From Halobacteriales archaeon QS_4_66_20 (GTDB lineage Archaea > Halobacteriota > Halobacteria > Halobacteriales > Haloarculaceae): a DNA stretch of 48,539 bases. Both the position numbers and the translations under genes were made by a program. Where the stretch lies: assembly GCA_003021015.1 (NCBI GenBank), contig PXRK01000074.1:1-48539 (forward strand), given 5' to 3'. Shown here piece by piece: positions 1-7,754 of this stretch. Positions within the stretch are counted from its first letter, which is position 1. Every line of letters starts with the position of its first letter. The notes beneath the pieces were generated by a model. That model saw only the letters and a list, made by a program, of their open reading frames with translations. It did not search any database and was not told the DNA's origin.

Positions 1-1
1 T

Positions 2-826
2 GAGGTGTCAGTGATGACCGACGGGATCACGGCAGAAGGTGGTGCTGTCCACCTCTACAAGCAGGGCGAGGACGACCCACTGGCGTCGGAAGACCTCGCC
101 CCCAACGGGACGTTCCGGTTCACCGACCTCGATCCTGGGACGACCTACGAGCTGGAAATCCGGAGTGCCGTGGCGACCCACCCCGACACCGGCAAGCGGA
201 TCGGCGGCATCCGCAACTTCCCGAAGACCAAGTACACCTTCACTGCCGAGTCGATCCAGCAGTCCGCCGATCTGGTTTATGGGTACGAGATCCGCGGGGC
301 CGAGACGTACCGGTGGGAGTACTTCAAAGATGCGCCTGTTGTCAATCGGTATGTCGGGCACGGACGGTACAACCGGAGCGAAGCCTATGTCGTTGAAATA
401 CTAAAACAGAACGTCGACGAACCTCCGACGATAAAGATGGTCTACCTTGAAAATAAGACGTTCCTGTATGACTCGACTAGACCAGCTTCGGTATGGTACG
501 AAAATCCAGAATATAATTACGAGCCACCGACAACGATTCCACATCGGATCGTTCAGGATCCCATCCAAGAGTTCATTCACCTAACCCGGCAATTTGAGGA
601 AGAAACAGCGGTGAATGGAACTACTGTCCACGAATATTCGCTCTCAGGATTGAGAGATTACCCGGAAGCAACAGTCTACATCGACCCCGACACTGGATAC
701 ATCATCAAATGGGAATCTGAACACTACTATCGCGTTGGATCAGAGGGAAGATATTACGATGACCCGGCTGAGATCTGGTTCAGTGACCACAACACAAATT
801 CAATCATTATCGAGTCACCACGCTGA
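2..826 (+). CDS. Putative exported protein with N-terminal beta-sandwich domain (5'-partial)
   Basis: The frame is open to the left edge, so the true start is probably outside the window; GTG at 5 and ATG at 14 are internal candidates. The first ~60 visible residues look like a carboxypeptidase-regulatory/SpaA-like beta-sandwich (GGAVHLY, NGTFRFTDLDPGTTYEL). The remainder is rich in Tyr and acidic residues and ends in a segment (TVYIDPDTGYIIKW) like those in haloarchaeal LolA/DUF-type lipoproteins that bind hydrophobic ligands. A signal peptide or lipobox would lie upstream and cannot be seen. The gene converges on the secreted PKD protein 16 bp away. From about position 400 the DNA is more AT-rich than neighbouring genes. 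Cell-surface location is inferred; substrate unknown. Confidence 0.6.
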   Translation, partial: EVSVMTDGITAEGGAVHLYKQGEDDPLASEDLAPNGTFRFTDLDPGTTYELEIRSAVATHPDTGKRIGGIRNFPKTKYTFTAESIQQSADLVYGYEIRGAETYRWEYFKDAPVVNRYVGHGRYNRSEAYVVEILKQNVDEPPTIKMVYLENKTFLYDSTRPASVWYENPEYNYEPPTTIPHRIVQDPIQEFIHLTRQFEEETAVNGTTVHEYSLSGLRDYPEATVYIDPDTGYIIKWESEHYYRVGSEGRYYDDPAEIWFSDHNTNSIIIESPR

Positions 827-842
827 GGGAAAGAGGTCCAAA

Positions 843-2936
843 TTATGGGTCCTTCATCCAGATCGCCCCGCCATAGCCTGACGCATCAGAGCCGTGGTGT
901 TCAACCCGCCACCCAAGTTCGACTTTATCGCGAGAGACTTGTGATGGGATCTCACCCTTCGCTTTCTCACTCCCTGGGTAAAGCGTCAGGTATTCTTCTG
1001 GTCCGGGTGATTGCGGGGCGTATTCGACGGAGTATTCAGACGGGCTGAGTTCCCTCTCCTTGAGAGTTCCCTCTTCTTCATCTTCACATTCTACCAGATA
1101 CACATCGTAGTCGACCTTTTGTTTGTTAATTGTTGACAGGGGACTAGTCTCGATCCTCAGCTCTGGCGTCCCACTCTCACACGGCCCACCGGGGTCGTCC
1201 GATGGGGCCCGGACCCAACTCTTGCGGGCCGTCTCGCTATCGTGGACTTTTCTGTCGTCTTCGACTTCAACTTCGACTTTGATGGTGTCATCCCACTTCT
1301 GTTGGGGGTTGTAGTAGAGTTCGTTCTCTCCCCTTTGGTACCTGTCGATCACGTAAGTCTCGCCGGGGCCGATTGAGACGAGAGTTTGATCTTTTTCACC
1401 GGTTGATTCGCCGTTTTCTGACTCGAGGAGATTGAAGCGTGCAGTCGCATCGCCGGGCAAGTCCCCGGTATTTGTGATCTCAGCATCGAGGACTGCGACC
1501 TGCGTTACCGGACTATCTTTCTCGCCCGGGATTAGCGTCACATCTGATGGGGGCATGTCTAGCTCGTAGGTCGGGAGTTGCCGTATGGCGACGTCTTTCC
1601 GGTAGTCGCCGTCCCAGGTGGTGGTCGTCGCGCGGACCTCGACGTTCTCGCCGTCGAGGGCGTGCCACCCGTGCGGGCCGTGGTGCCACGTGACCGGCGT
1701 CGGCACTGCCACGGTCTCCCCGGGCTCGATCTCGTCCGTTCCCAGGCCGCCGATCCGCTCGTCCTCCCCGGGGATGGTCAGCCGAACGATCGTCTCGGCT
1801 GCGACGGTACCCGTGTTTTTCACCTCGACGCGGAACCGGTAGGGCTGCTCCGGATCGTCGGGGTGCTCCGGGACTATCTCTGTCACTTCGATGGTGGCCG
1901 CCGTGCCGACTCTGATTCGGGTCCTGTCGGTGTCGTCCTCGCTGGCGACGGTGACGTTGTACCGCCCGGGGTCGACGCTCTCGGCGTCGAAGCTGGCCGT
2001 CACCGCCTCGCTCTCCCCCGGAGCGAGCGAGCCGACGGTCCGGGTGACGTTGTCGTCGGCGAATTCGGCGCCGACGGTGACCTCCTGGGTGTCGGAAGCG
2101 TCGCCGGTGTTCTCCACGATCGCCTCGACGGTGACCGTCTCCCCGGGACGCACCGGGCTGTTCGTGTCGGTGATGGCGACGTCGAAGAACGGCCCTTCCT
2201 CGTTCCCGCCGCCGTCGTCGCTACTCTCGACGGTCACGGTGTGGTAGTCCTCGGCGGTGAGCCCGACGACGTCTGTGAGGCGGCCGCCGACGGTGTAGGT
2301 ACCCGGCGCGTCGAACGAGAGCGTCGTCTGCCACTCCGTGCCGCCGTCGACGAAGGTGCTGTCGTGGACGTCGCCGTCGACGAGCCAGCGCAGCGAGGAC
2401 AGCGGCGCGTCGCCGGCCGAGCCCCGGAGGGTGAAGGTGCCGCTTTCGTCGACCTCGAGGGTATCGGGACCGGTCAGCGTCGCTGACGGCGGCGCGTTGT
2501 CGGTGACCGTGACGTACAGCGTATCTTCCGCAGTCTCGCCATCGTCGTCGGTGACAGTCAGCGTGACGGCGTAGACGCCCGTCTCCGTCGGGAGGAAGGT
2601 GGCGCGGACGCACTCGCCGGTCAGGCAGGCCGGCGCTGACGTCGTGCCGTCCGGCCGTTCGATCTCCCACTCGTAGTTCACAAGCTCGCCGTCGGGAGAG
2701 CGCGAGCCGCCGCCGTCGAGGTAGACCGTCGTCTCCAGGGGAACGGTCTGGTCGAGGCCGGCGTCCGCGAGCGGGGGCTCACCGGCGGCCGGTTCGACCG
2801 GGGCTGCTGTGGCGCTTGGTGTATCGGGTGTCGCCTGATCGAGAGCTCCGACGCCGCCGCTGGCGAGGCCAAGCGCGAGCACAACGACGACTGCGAGTTT
2901 GGCCGTGAGTAGCCCCTCGAAACGCGTCTTCCACAT
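843..2936 (-). CDS. Secreted PKD/CARDB-repeat surface protein
   Basis: A 697-residue protein with a Sec-type signal peptide: charged MWKTRFEG, then a hydrophobic stretch ending near residue 32. A low-complexity Ala/Pro/Thr linker follows. Residues ~55-145 form a PKD domain (ADAGLDQTVP, YEWEI, YAVTLTVTDDDGETAEDT), and ~148-235 a second PKD-like domain. Residues ~250-345 form a CARDB domain (DVAITDTNSPVRPGETVTV, ENTGD), with another CARDB-like repeat at ~345-440. The C-terminal ~250 residues are beta-rich without a recognised family. No C-terminal membrane helix or PGF-CTERM signal is seen, so it may be released or held by partners. The likely role is an extracellular adhesive or scaffolding protein; this is inferred from domains only. 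Confidence 0.8.
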   Translation of the reverse strand: MWKTRFEGLLTAKLAVVVVLALGLASGGVGALDQATPDTPSATAAPVEPAAGEPPLADAGLDQTVPLETTVYLDGGGSRSPDGELVNYEWEIERPDGTTSAPACLTGECVRATFLPTETGVYAVTLTVTDDDGETAEDTLYVTVTDNAPPSATLTGPDTLEVDESGTFTLRGSAGDAPLSSLRWLVDGDVHDSTFVDGGTEWQTTLSFDAPGTYTVGGRLTDVVGLTAEDYHTVTVESSDDGGGNEEGPFFDVAITDTNSPVRPGETVTVEAIVENTGDASDTQEVTVGAEFADDNVTRTVGSLAPGESEAVTASFDAESVDPGRYNVTVASEDDTDRTRIRVGTAATIEVTEIVPEHPDDPEQPYRFRVEVKNTGTVAAETIVRLTIPGEDERIGGLGTDEIEPGETVAVPTPVTWHHGPHGWHALDGENVEVRATTTTWDGDYRKDVAIRQLPTYELDMPPSDVTLIPGEKDSPVTQVAVLDAEITNTGDLPGDATARFNLLESENGESTGEKDQTLVSIGPGETYVIDRYQRGENELYYNPQQKWDDTIKVEVEVEDDRKVHDSETARKSWVRAPSDDPGGPCESGTPELRIETSPLSTINKQKVDYDVYLVECEDEEEGTLKERELSPSEYSVEYAPQSPGPEEYLTLYPGSEKAKGEIPSQVSRDKVELGWRVEHHGSDASGYGGAIWMKDP

Positions 2937-3093
2937 GAGCTACCCCTGTTTGCTTCGTCATCCAATAAAAACGTCAGCGCCTGTTCGAAGTAGTCGAGAA
3001 GAGGGAAAGCCCTCGGCCCGCTCAACCCTCCGGGGCTTTCATACTGATTGTTGGTGCCGAAAATACTCACTCGGTGGGCGGTGGCCGCGGCGC

Positions 3094-4008
3094 TCAGCTA
3101 ATCGTGTCGTACTGCTCGGAGAGCTTGTCGACGGCCTCCTCGAACTGCTCGGCTTCGAACTCGTCGAGGTCCCACTCGACGACTTCCTCGACGCCGTCCG
3201 AGCCCAGTTTGGCCGGGACGCCGAGGCCGACGCCGTCGTAGCCGTACTCGCCGTCGAGGACGACCGAACACGGAAGCACCTCGCCGGTGTCGTTGAGGAT
3301 GGCGTCGACGACGTGGGCGACGCCGCGGGCCGGTCCCCACTCGGTCGCGCCCTTGCGCTCGATGACGTTCATCGCGCTCTCCTGGAGGTCGGCGAGGATC
3401 TCTTCCTTGTCGTTCTCCGAGAACGTGAGGTCGCGGCCGTCGACACGGACCTTCGAGAAAACTGGAACCTGGGCGTCGCCGTGCTCCCCGAGGATCGTCG
3501 CCTCCACGTTGCCGACGGGGACGTCGAAACGCTCCGAGAGGACGTAGCGGAACCGCGCCGAATCCAGCCGACCGCCGAAGCCGACGACGTGCTCGCGCGG
3601 GCGGTCGCCCGATTCGTAGAGGTGGCGGTTGAGCAGGTCGACCGGGTTCGACGTGGTGACGGTGATGAAGTCGTCGTTGTGCTCCGAAAGCGAGGACTGG
3701 ATGTCCTCCATGATCGGCGCGTTGTCGTCCGCGAGATCCAGCCGCGTGTCGCCGGGCTGGCGCGGGAGGCCGGCGGTGATGACGACGACGTCGGAGCCGG
3801 CCGTCGCGGCGTAGTCGCCCTGCCGGATCTCCGTGTTGGAGTCGTAGGCGATGCCGTGGTTGGTGTCGGCGGCCTGGCCGACGGTCACGTCCTCCTGTTC
3901 GGGAATGTCGACGAAGACGAGTTCGTCGGCGATGTCCTCCAGGGCGATGCTGTACCCCGCTGCCGCGCCGACGGTGCCCGCGGCACCGACGATGCTGACC
4001 TTTGCCAT
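3094..4008 (-). CDS. mdh: Malate dehydrogenase (LDH-type)
   Basis: NAD-dependent oxidation of malate to oxaloacetate in the citric acid cycle. It has 304 residues, matching the haloarchaeal LDH-like malate dehydrogenase length. Visible are the dinucleotide-binding glycines GAAGTVG (8-14), Arg83 in [13 protein letters not shown] at the position that sets malate over lactate specificity, Arg89, the substrate and relay residues Asp149 and Arg152, and catalytic His176 in GEHGD. Surface acidity fits a halophile. The ATG at 4008 is chosen because [11 protein letters not shown] begins exactly where the family does; the open frame upstream is non-homologous. It is divergent from the amidohydrolase, with 85 bp between starts. 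Confidence 0.96.
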   Translation of the reverse strand: MAKVSIVGAAGTVGAAAGYSIALEDIADELVFVDIPEQEDVTVGQAADTNHGIAYDSNTEIRQGDYAATAGSDVVVITAGLPRQPGDTRLDLADDNAPIMEDIQSSLSEHNDDFITVTTSNPVDLLNRHLYESGDRPREHVVGFGGRLDSARFRYVLSERFDVPVGNVEATILGEHGDAQVPVFSKVRVDGRDLTFSENDKEEILADLQESAMNVIERKGATEWGPARGVAHVVDAILNDTGEVLPCSVVLDGEYGYDGVGLGVPAKLGSDGVEEVVEWDLDEFEAEQFEEAVDKLSEQYDTIS

Positions 4009-4093
4009 ACCCGACGGTCCCCCCGCGCCGCCGGTAAACCTGTCGAATTTCCCGCCGACCCCAACGCCTAATTCCGTCCTGCTCGAAGGGCCG

Positions 4094-5386
4094 ATGATGC
4101 TGCTTTCGGGGACTGTCGTCGTCGACGCCGACACTGTACTCCGCGACGGCGCGGTCGTGACTGCCGGCGACACCATCGCGTTCGTGGGCGACCGCGCGGA
4201 CGCGATCGACCAGTATCCCGACCACGAGCGCCGCTCGTTCGATATCGTCGCACCTGGGCTGGTCGGCGCGCACGTCCACAGCGTCCAGAGCCTCGGCCGC
4301 GGGATCGCTGACGACACCGAACTCCTTACGTGGCTGTTCGATCACGTCCTTCCGATGGAGGCGGGCATGGACGCCGAGGCGATGGAGGTCGCGGCGACGC
4401 TGGGCTACCTCGAGTGTATCGAGAGCGGCACCACCACGGTGATCGACCACCTCTCGGTCAACCACGCCGACGCCGCCTTCGAGGCCGCCGGCGACGTCGG
4501 CATCCGGGGCGTGCTCGGCAAGGTGCTGATGGACAAGGACGCCCCCGACGGACTGGAGGAGGACACCGACGCAGCGCTGCGGGAATCCGAACGCCTCATC
4601 GAGGAGTATCACGGCAGCTACGGCGACCGCATCCGGTACGCCGTCACACCGCGCTTTGCGGTCACCTGCTCGGAGGCGTGCCTGCGCGGCGCCCGCGAGC
4701 TCGCCGACGCCTGCGACGGCGTCCGGATTCACACCCACGCAAGCGAGAACCGCGACGAGATTGCGACCGTCGAGGCGGAGACGGGGATGCGCAACATCGA
4801 GTGGCTCCACGAGGTCGGCCTCACCGGCGAGGACGTCGTGCTTGCCCACTGCGTCTGGACCGACGAGCGCGAACGCGAGTTGCTCGCAGAGACGGACACG
4901 AACGTCGTCCACTGCCCCTCCTCGAACATGAAACTCGCCAGCGGCATCGCGCCGGTCGTCGAGTACGTCGACCGCGGGATCACCGTCGCGCTCGGAAACG
5001 ACGGCCCGCCGTGCAACAACACGCTCGACCCGTTCACGGAGATGTGCCAGGGCAGCCTGCTCGCGAAAGTCGACCGCCTCGACTCGACGGCGCTCGACAC
5101 CGACACCGTCCTTGAGATGGCGACGACCAACGGCGCCCGCGCGGCGGGGTTCGACCGCCTCGGCCGCCTCGCGGAAGGCTGGCGTGCGGACGTGATCGGC
5201 CTCACGACGGAGATCTCGCGGGCGACGCCGGTCACCGGCGTCCGCTCGCACCTCGTCTACGCCGCCCATGGCGACGACGTCCAGTTCACGATGGTCGACG
5301 GCGAGGTGGTCTACGACGGTGAACCGACGCGGGTCGACGCCGAGCGAGTCCGCGAGCGGGCGCAGGAACTGGCGGAGGCGTTGTAG
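4094..5386 (+). CDS. Amidohydrolase, 5'-deoxyadenosine/S-adenosylhomocysteine deaminase type
   Basis: A cytosolic metal-dependent deaminase of the amidohydrolase superfamily, about 430 residues, the usual size of the MtaD/DadD/TM0936 group. Metal and catalytic signatures occur in family order: HVHS (~59-62), HTHASEN (~213), LAHCVW (~252) and [10 protein letters not shown] (~302), whose Asp binds metal. A beta-sandwich composite domain is made from both ends, with the typical close [12 protein letters not shown]. Substrates in this family are 5'-deoxyadenosine, methylthioadenosine, S-adenosylhomocysteine or guanine; the sequence does not settle which. Start candidates are ATG 4094 and ATG 4097; the long in-frame region upstream overlaps the mdh promoter and is rejected. 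Confidence 0.85.
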   Translation: MMLLSGTVVVDADTVLRDGAVVTAGDTIAFVGDRADAIDQYPDHERRSFDIVAPGLVGAHVHSVQSLGRGIADDTELLTWLFDHVLPMEAGMDAEAMEVAATLGYLECIESGTTTVIDHLSVNHADAAFEAAGDVGIRGVLGKVLMDKDAPDGLEEDTDAALRESERLIEEYHGSYGDRIRYAVTPRFAVTCSEACLRGARELADACDGVRIHTHASENRDEIATVEAETGMRNIEWLHEVGLTGEDVVLAHCVWTDERERELLAETDTNVVHCPSSNMKLASGIAPVVEYVDRGITVALGNDGPPCNNTLDPFTEMCQGSLLAKVDRLDSTALDTDTVLEMATTNGARAAGFDRLGRLAEGWRADVIGLTTEISRATPVTGVRSHLVYAAHGDDVQFTMVDGEVVYDGEPTRVDAERVRERAQELAEAL

Positions 5387-5400
5387 TCGCGGCCGATCGG

Positions 5401-5718
5401 TCAGGCCCAGTCTGATAGATATTCGACTACATCCTCTAGTTCGGGATAGGCCTGTTCGACGCGTTCGACAGCGTTCCGAAGCTTGCGGGGAGCCATCGTT
5501 TCGGAGGCAAGCAACACCCCTGGGTGTCCCGCTGTGTCGGAAAAATCCTTCTTGTCGTAGGTAAGGACAACCCGGTTCTCTTGGCTTGCTGCATTGAGGA
5601 CGGCAGCATCACCTGCTCCTTTCTCAAGGACATCTCCGACGCGTCGGACATCGTATCCGGCTGATTCCAGCGCCGAAACGTGTGCTGGAACGATGTTTTC
5701 GTCTGCAAGAATCCGCAT
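5401..5718 (-). CDS. DUF5615 PIN-like toxin
   Basis: A 105-residue protein of the DUF5615/Mut7-C PIN-like family, usually the toxin partner of a DUF433 protein. It opens with the family signature MRILADENI, where Asp and Glu are acidic site residues. VVLTYDKKDF with a conserved Asp at ~57 and the hydrophobic GVLL strand follow. The fold predicts metal-dependent RNase activity; the target is unknown. Its ATG overlaps the stop of the upstream antitoxin by one base (TAATG), so the two are translationally coupled in antitoxin-toxin order. Confidence 0.85.
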   Translation of the reverse strand: MRILADENIVPAHVSALESAGYDVRRVGDVLEKGAGDAAVLNAASQENRVVLTYDKKDFSDTAGHPGVLLASETMAPRKLRNAVERVEQAYPELEDVVEYLSDWA

Positions 5719-6005
5719 TATGCGCTCTTTTTGTACTCGTCGGGGTCAACAGGACGCCTCTCACGGATTTCCTCGATCGTTTTCCCGCAGTCGTTCTGTA
5801 GCTGCCGTATCCGTTCGGGGTTGTCGAACACGTACGCGAGTGCGTGGTGGACATCAGCAACTGAGATACCGTCGTACTTGCTCGCGATCGCTTCCGGGGT
5901 TTCTCCGCCCTGATACTGTTCGTAGACGTGCAGCACGCCGATACGGGTTCCGGCGAGGCGGGGCGCCCCCCCGAGCGTCTCCTCGTCGGAAATAATCTCC
6001 CTCAT
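5718..6005 (-). CDS. DUF433 antitoxin
   Basis: A 95-residue DUF433 protein. The core GGAPRLAGTRIGVLHVYEQY and GETPEAIASKYDGISVADVHHALAYVFDNPE is the helix-turn-helix-like family signature, in which a helical DNA-binding segment represses its own operon and the C-terminus blocks the toxin. The start at 6005 (MREIISDEE) is preferred because the upstream extension to 6143 is Ser/Arg-rich and unlike the family. Expressed first in a two-gene operon with the DUF5615 toxin. Confidence 0.85.
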   Translation of the reverse strand: MREIISDEETLGGAPRLAGTRIGVLHVYEQYQGGETPEAIASKYDGISVADVHHALAYVFDNPERIRQLQNDCGKTIEEIRERRPVDPDEYKKSA

Positions 6006-6189
6006 ACCCCCGTGTACTGCGTGCTCCGGTAAAGAGTCTGGCCCCTCCATCTTTTTCTGCGTCGGGTTTCCTCGCTCACTGCGTTCGCTGCGGGAACCAC
6101 TCTTGGAAAAACATGGGTGAAAAAGGCTGCTCGGTCGTTGCACTCCCTCGCAGGGAACCGCTCGCTTCGCTCGCGGACGCTAGTCTCCG
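6006..6189. other. Intergenic spacer with short inverted motifs
   Basis: No coding region is supported. The stretch holds GC-rich, partly self-complementary sequence built from CGCTCGCTTCGCTCGCGG-type palindromes around 6075-6095 and 6155-6180. Such low-complexity hairpins are frequent between haloarchaeal genes. It separates the antitoxin start from the first decayed gene fragment. Confidence 0.4.
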
Positions 6190-6450
6190 ACAGCCTCTTC
6201 GACAATCTCGATCTCCTCGTCGGTCAGGCCGTACAGCTCGTAGACGATCTCGTCGATCAGGTCGTCGGTCCGCTCGATCTTCGCCCCGCGGCAGCGTCAG
6301 CGCGCGCAGGCGATCCACCAGCGAGTTCGTTTTCGTCGCGGTCTTGCGGAAGTCCGCGAACTCGCCGGCCTCTTCGACCGCCACGGGGACGAACGCCTCG
6401 ATGAGGTCCGCCTCCGCCGCGGTCAGGTCAGTGATCGCAGCGCCGGCCGG
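6190..6450 (-). pseudogene. Decayed C-terminal fragment of a large (restriction/methylase-like) gene, copy 1
   Basis: Nearly identical to the 3' part of the fragment at 7118-7456. The first ~95 bases (from CAGCCTCTTCGACAATC at 6190) are identical. A deletion of about 30 bases at ~6284 then removes the coding sequence for ADVRDGLERAK and breaks the frame. Homology resumes to about 6420 with scattered substitutions. It encodes remnants of the tail EIVYELYGLTDEEIEIVEEA, which I associate with C-termini of haloarchaeal Eco57I-type methylase/restriction proteins; that family link comes from memory. It is non-functional as it stands. Confidence 0.7.
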
Positions 6451-6492
6451 GGTTCGGTTTCGCGTCCCCGATTCTCACAGCTACGAATGGGT

Positions 6493-6499
6493 GTCTTTA
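6493..6499 (+). promoter_or_regulatory. TATA-like element upstream of the 6541 gene
   Basis: CTTTATA precedes the ATG at 6541 by about 45 bases, a usual archaeal TATA-box setting with a short leader. Its position just inside an alternative longer frame argues that translation starts at 6541, not 6487. Confidence 0.4.
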
Positions 6500-6540
6500 T
6501 AGAAGGCGAAATTCTGCGTGAGCGTAAGCAGGCACGCGAG

Positions 6541-6939
6541 ATGAGTGAGATCGAACCGCGGTGGATTCGGTGGCCATATGCTCGAATTCGACGCGAGCTA
6601 GAGACGACGGACGGGACTGTTACGCGATTTGTCTATCAGTTAGAGTACGATATTGCGGCGACACCGGCGGGAACGCACACTCCCGACTGGCAGCCAGTTG
6701 CTCGTTTCGACCACAACGTCGAACCGAACCGCGGCCACGATGTCCGCAAAGAGGGGCTCCACCTGGATCTGTACCGAGACGGGGAAAAACATCGAGTTCT
6801 CGCGGGTTTTCCGACGGTGTCGCTGGAGCACGTGCCGCAGTTCTGCGAGCAGTTCCTCGAGGACAACGCAACGCAGTTGTTAGAACAGTTCGAACGCTGG
6901 CACGACCTGTACGGACCGTGGCGGGTTCACTCCGAGTAA
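6541..6939 (+). CDS. Conserved hypothetical protein, 132 aa
   Basis: A soluble protein of about 132 residues, not assigned to a named family. It has the mixed alpha/beta pattern of small haloarchaeal accessory proteins: an N-terminal strand region (TDGTVTRFVYQLEYDI), a central DHNVEPNRGHDV followed by LHLDLYRDGEK, and an amphipathic C-terminal helix (FCEQFLEDNATQLLEQFERWHDLY). ATG 6541 is chosen because of the TATA-like box at 6493. The 3' end overlaps the tail of the 51-residue gene on the opposite strand by 13 bases; this convergent pair is sandwiched between two copies of a decayed gene end. The pairing suggests a shared function, perhaps toxin-antitoxin, which is inference. Confidence 0.65.
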   Translation: MSEIEPRWIRWPYARIRRELETTDGTVTRFVYQLEYDIAATPAGTHTPDWQPVARFDHNVEPNRGHDVRKEGLHLDLYRDGEKHRVLAGFPTVSLEHVPQFCEQFLEDNATQLLEQFERWHDLYGPWRVHSE

Positions 6940-7082
6940 AACTCGTCGGCGTCGCGTTTCTCCAGGTCGGCAATCTCCGGGATCTCCACATCGTCGGGCA
7001 GCTCGAATTCGGAGACGGGACGGCCGGTCAGCTCCGCGAGGAGTTCCGGCGTCGGCCTGCTGTCCTGCTTTTCGAGGGACAT
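6927..7082 (-). CDS. Small acidic protein, 51 aa
   Basis: Starts with MSLEKQDSRPTPELLAEL and ends DADEFYSE. It is strongly acidic and Pro-rich in the middle (ELPDDVEIPEIADLEKRD), with codon use like the host's. It is tail-to-tail with the 132-residue gene, sharing 13 bases. I do not recognise the family. Size and context fit a small antitoxin or accessory subunit. Confidence 0.5.
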   Translation of the reverse strand: MSLEKQDSRPTPELLAELTGRPVSEFELPDDVEIPEIADLEKRDADEFYSE

Positions 7083-7117
7083 CCTGTCTTGCTATTCGTC
7101 GTGTGCACACATACATT

Positions 7118-7456
7118 TTACTCCCCGACAGCCTCTTCGACAATCTCGATCTCCTCGTCGGTCAGGCCGTACAGCTCGTAGACGATCTCGTCGATCAGGT
7201 CGTCGGTCCGCTCGATCTTCGCCCTCTCTAGTCCGTCGCGCACGTCCGCGACCGCGGGCAGCGTCAGCGCGCGCAGGCGATCCACCAGCGAGTTCGTTTT
7301 CGTCGCCGTCTCGCGGAAGTCCGCGAAGCCGCCTGCTTCGTCGACTGCCACGGGGACGAACGCCTCAATGAGGTCCGCCTCCGCCGCAGTCAGGTTAGCG
7401 CCCTTCCGTATGAAAGTACGGTTCGGGAACAGGTAGTAGCCGCGCTGGCCTGCCAA
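7118..7456 (-). pseudogene. C-terminal fragment of a large gene, copy 2
   Basis: An intact frame of ~112 residues without a convincing start: the first initiator is TTG at 7456 and the frame stays open further upstream towards the tRNA gene. The protein (YYLFPNRTFIRKGANLTAAE, then TNSLVDRLRALTLP, then DDLIDEIVYELYGLTDEE) is all helix and acidic, reading like the end of a large enzyme. I associate this tail with haloarchaeal Eco57I-type methylase/restriction proteins, from memory. It is probably a truncation remnant left by integration or recombination beside the tRNA. The last ~95 bases are identical to copy 1 at 6190. Confidence 0.6.
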
Positions 7457-7495
7457 CGAAACGCTTAGGGGAGTGAGTCGACCATTCGTAGGTGA

Positions 7496-7568
7496 GGGAC
7501 CGTAGGGTAGCTTGGTATCCTCCGGGCCTTGGGTGCCCGCAACCCCGGTTCAAATCCGGGCGGTCCCA
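7496..7568 (+). tRNA. tRNA-Pro(TGG)
   Basis: Acceptor stem GGGACCG pairs perfectly with CGGTCCC, discriminator A at 7568. Anticodon stem CGGGC/GCCCG encloses the loop CTTGGGT with anticodon TGG. The T arm contains GGTTCAAATCC. CCA is not encoded. The 3' end is the integration target of the downstream element. Confidence 0.95.
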
Positions 7569-7569
7569 T
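7556..7569 (+). repeat. attL core (tRNA 3' end)
   Basis: CCGGGCGGTCCCAT at the tRNA-Pro 3' end is repeated exactly at 21290-21303, just past the integrase stop codon. This is the expected geometry for tyrosine-recombinase integration into a tRNA gene that keeps the tRNA intact. Confidence 0.75.
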
Positions 7570-7643
7570 CCTCTCAAGGCAATCTTCCCGATAGCGACCA
7601 GCCTGTTAGGGTACCCGCTGAGAGTCGCCGGGAGGTGGGTCCG

Positions 7644-7754
7644 GTGAGCCGAGTCGTCGAACTCCGGCCGCCGGTGTGTGCGTTCTGTGGGTGCGTGATC
7701 GAAGACGAGGACCAGCAGTGTCCAGCTCGCGACGACGGGCGGTGTTACCCATGA
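7644..7754 (+). CDS. Small zinc-finger protein, 36 aa
   Basis: GTG start at 7644 preceded by a strong Shine-Dalgarno (GGAGGTG, 7631-7637). The protein carries four cysteines around CAFCGC and CPARDDGRCYP, fitting a single treble-clef or zinc-ribbon knuckle. Its stop overlaps the ATPase start (ATGA at 7751), so the two are coupled. It is the first gene after the tRNA/att site. Likely a DNA- or protein-binding accessory to the ATPase. Confidence 0.6.
   Translation: MSRVVELRPPVCAFCGCVIEDEDQQCPARDDGRCYP

Noticed and set aside
3098..5269. Very long open frame on the minus strand antisense to mdh and the amidohydrolase
   Set aside because: Arg/Ala-rich shadow of GC-rich genes; no family motifs, while both sense genes are complete.
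7496..7568. tRNA-Pro disrupted by the insertion
   Set aside because: Acceptor, anticodon and T stems are all intact; the element supplied or preserved the 3' end.
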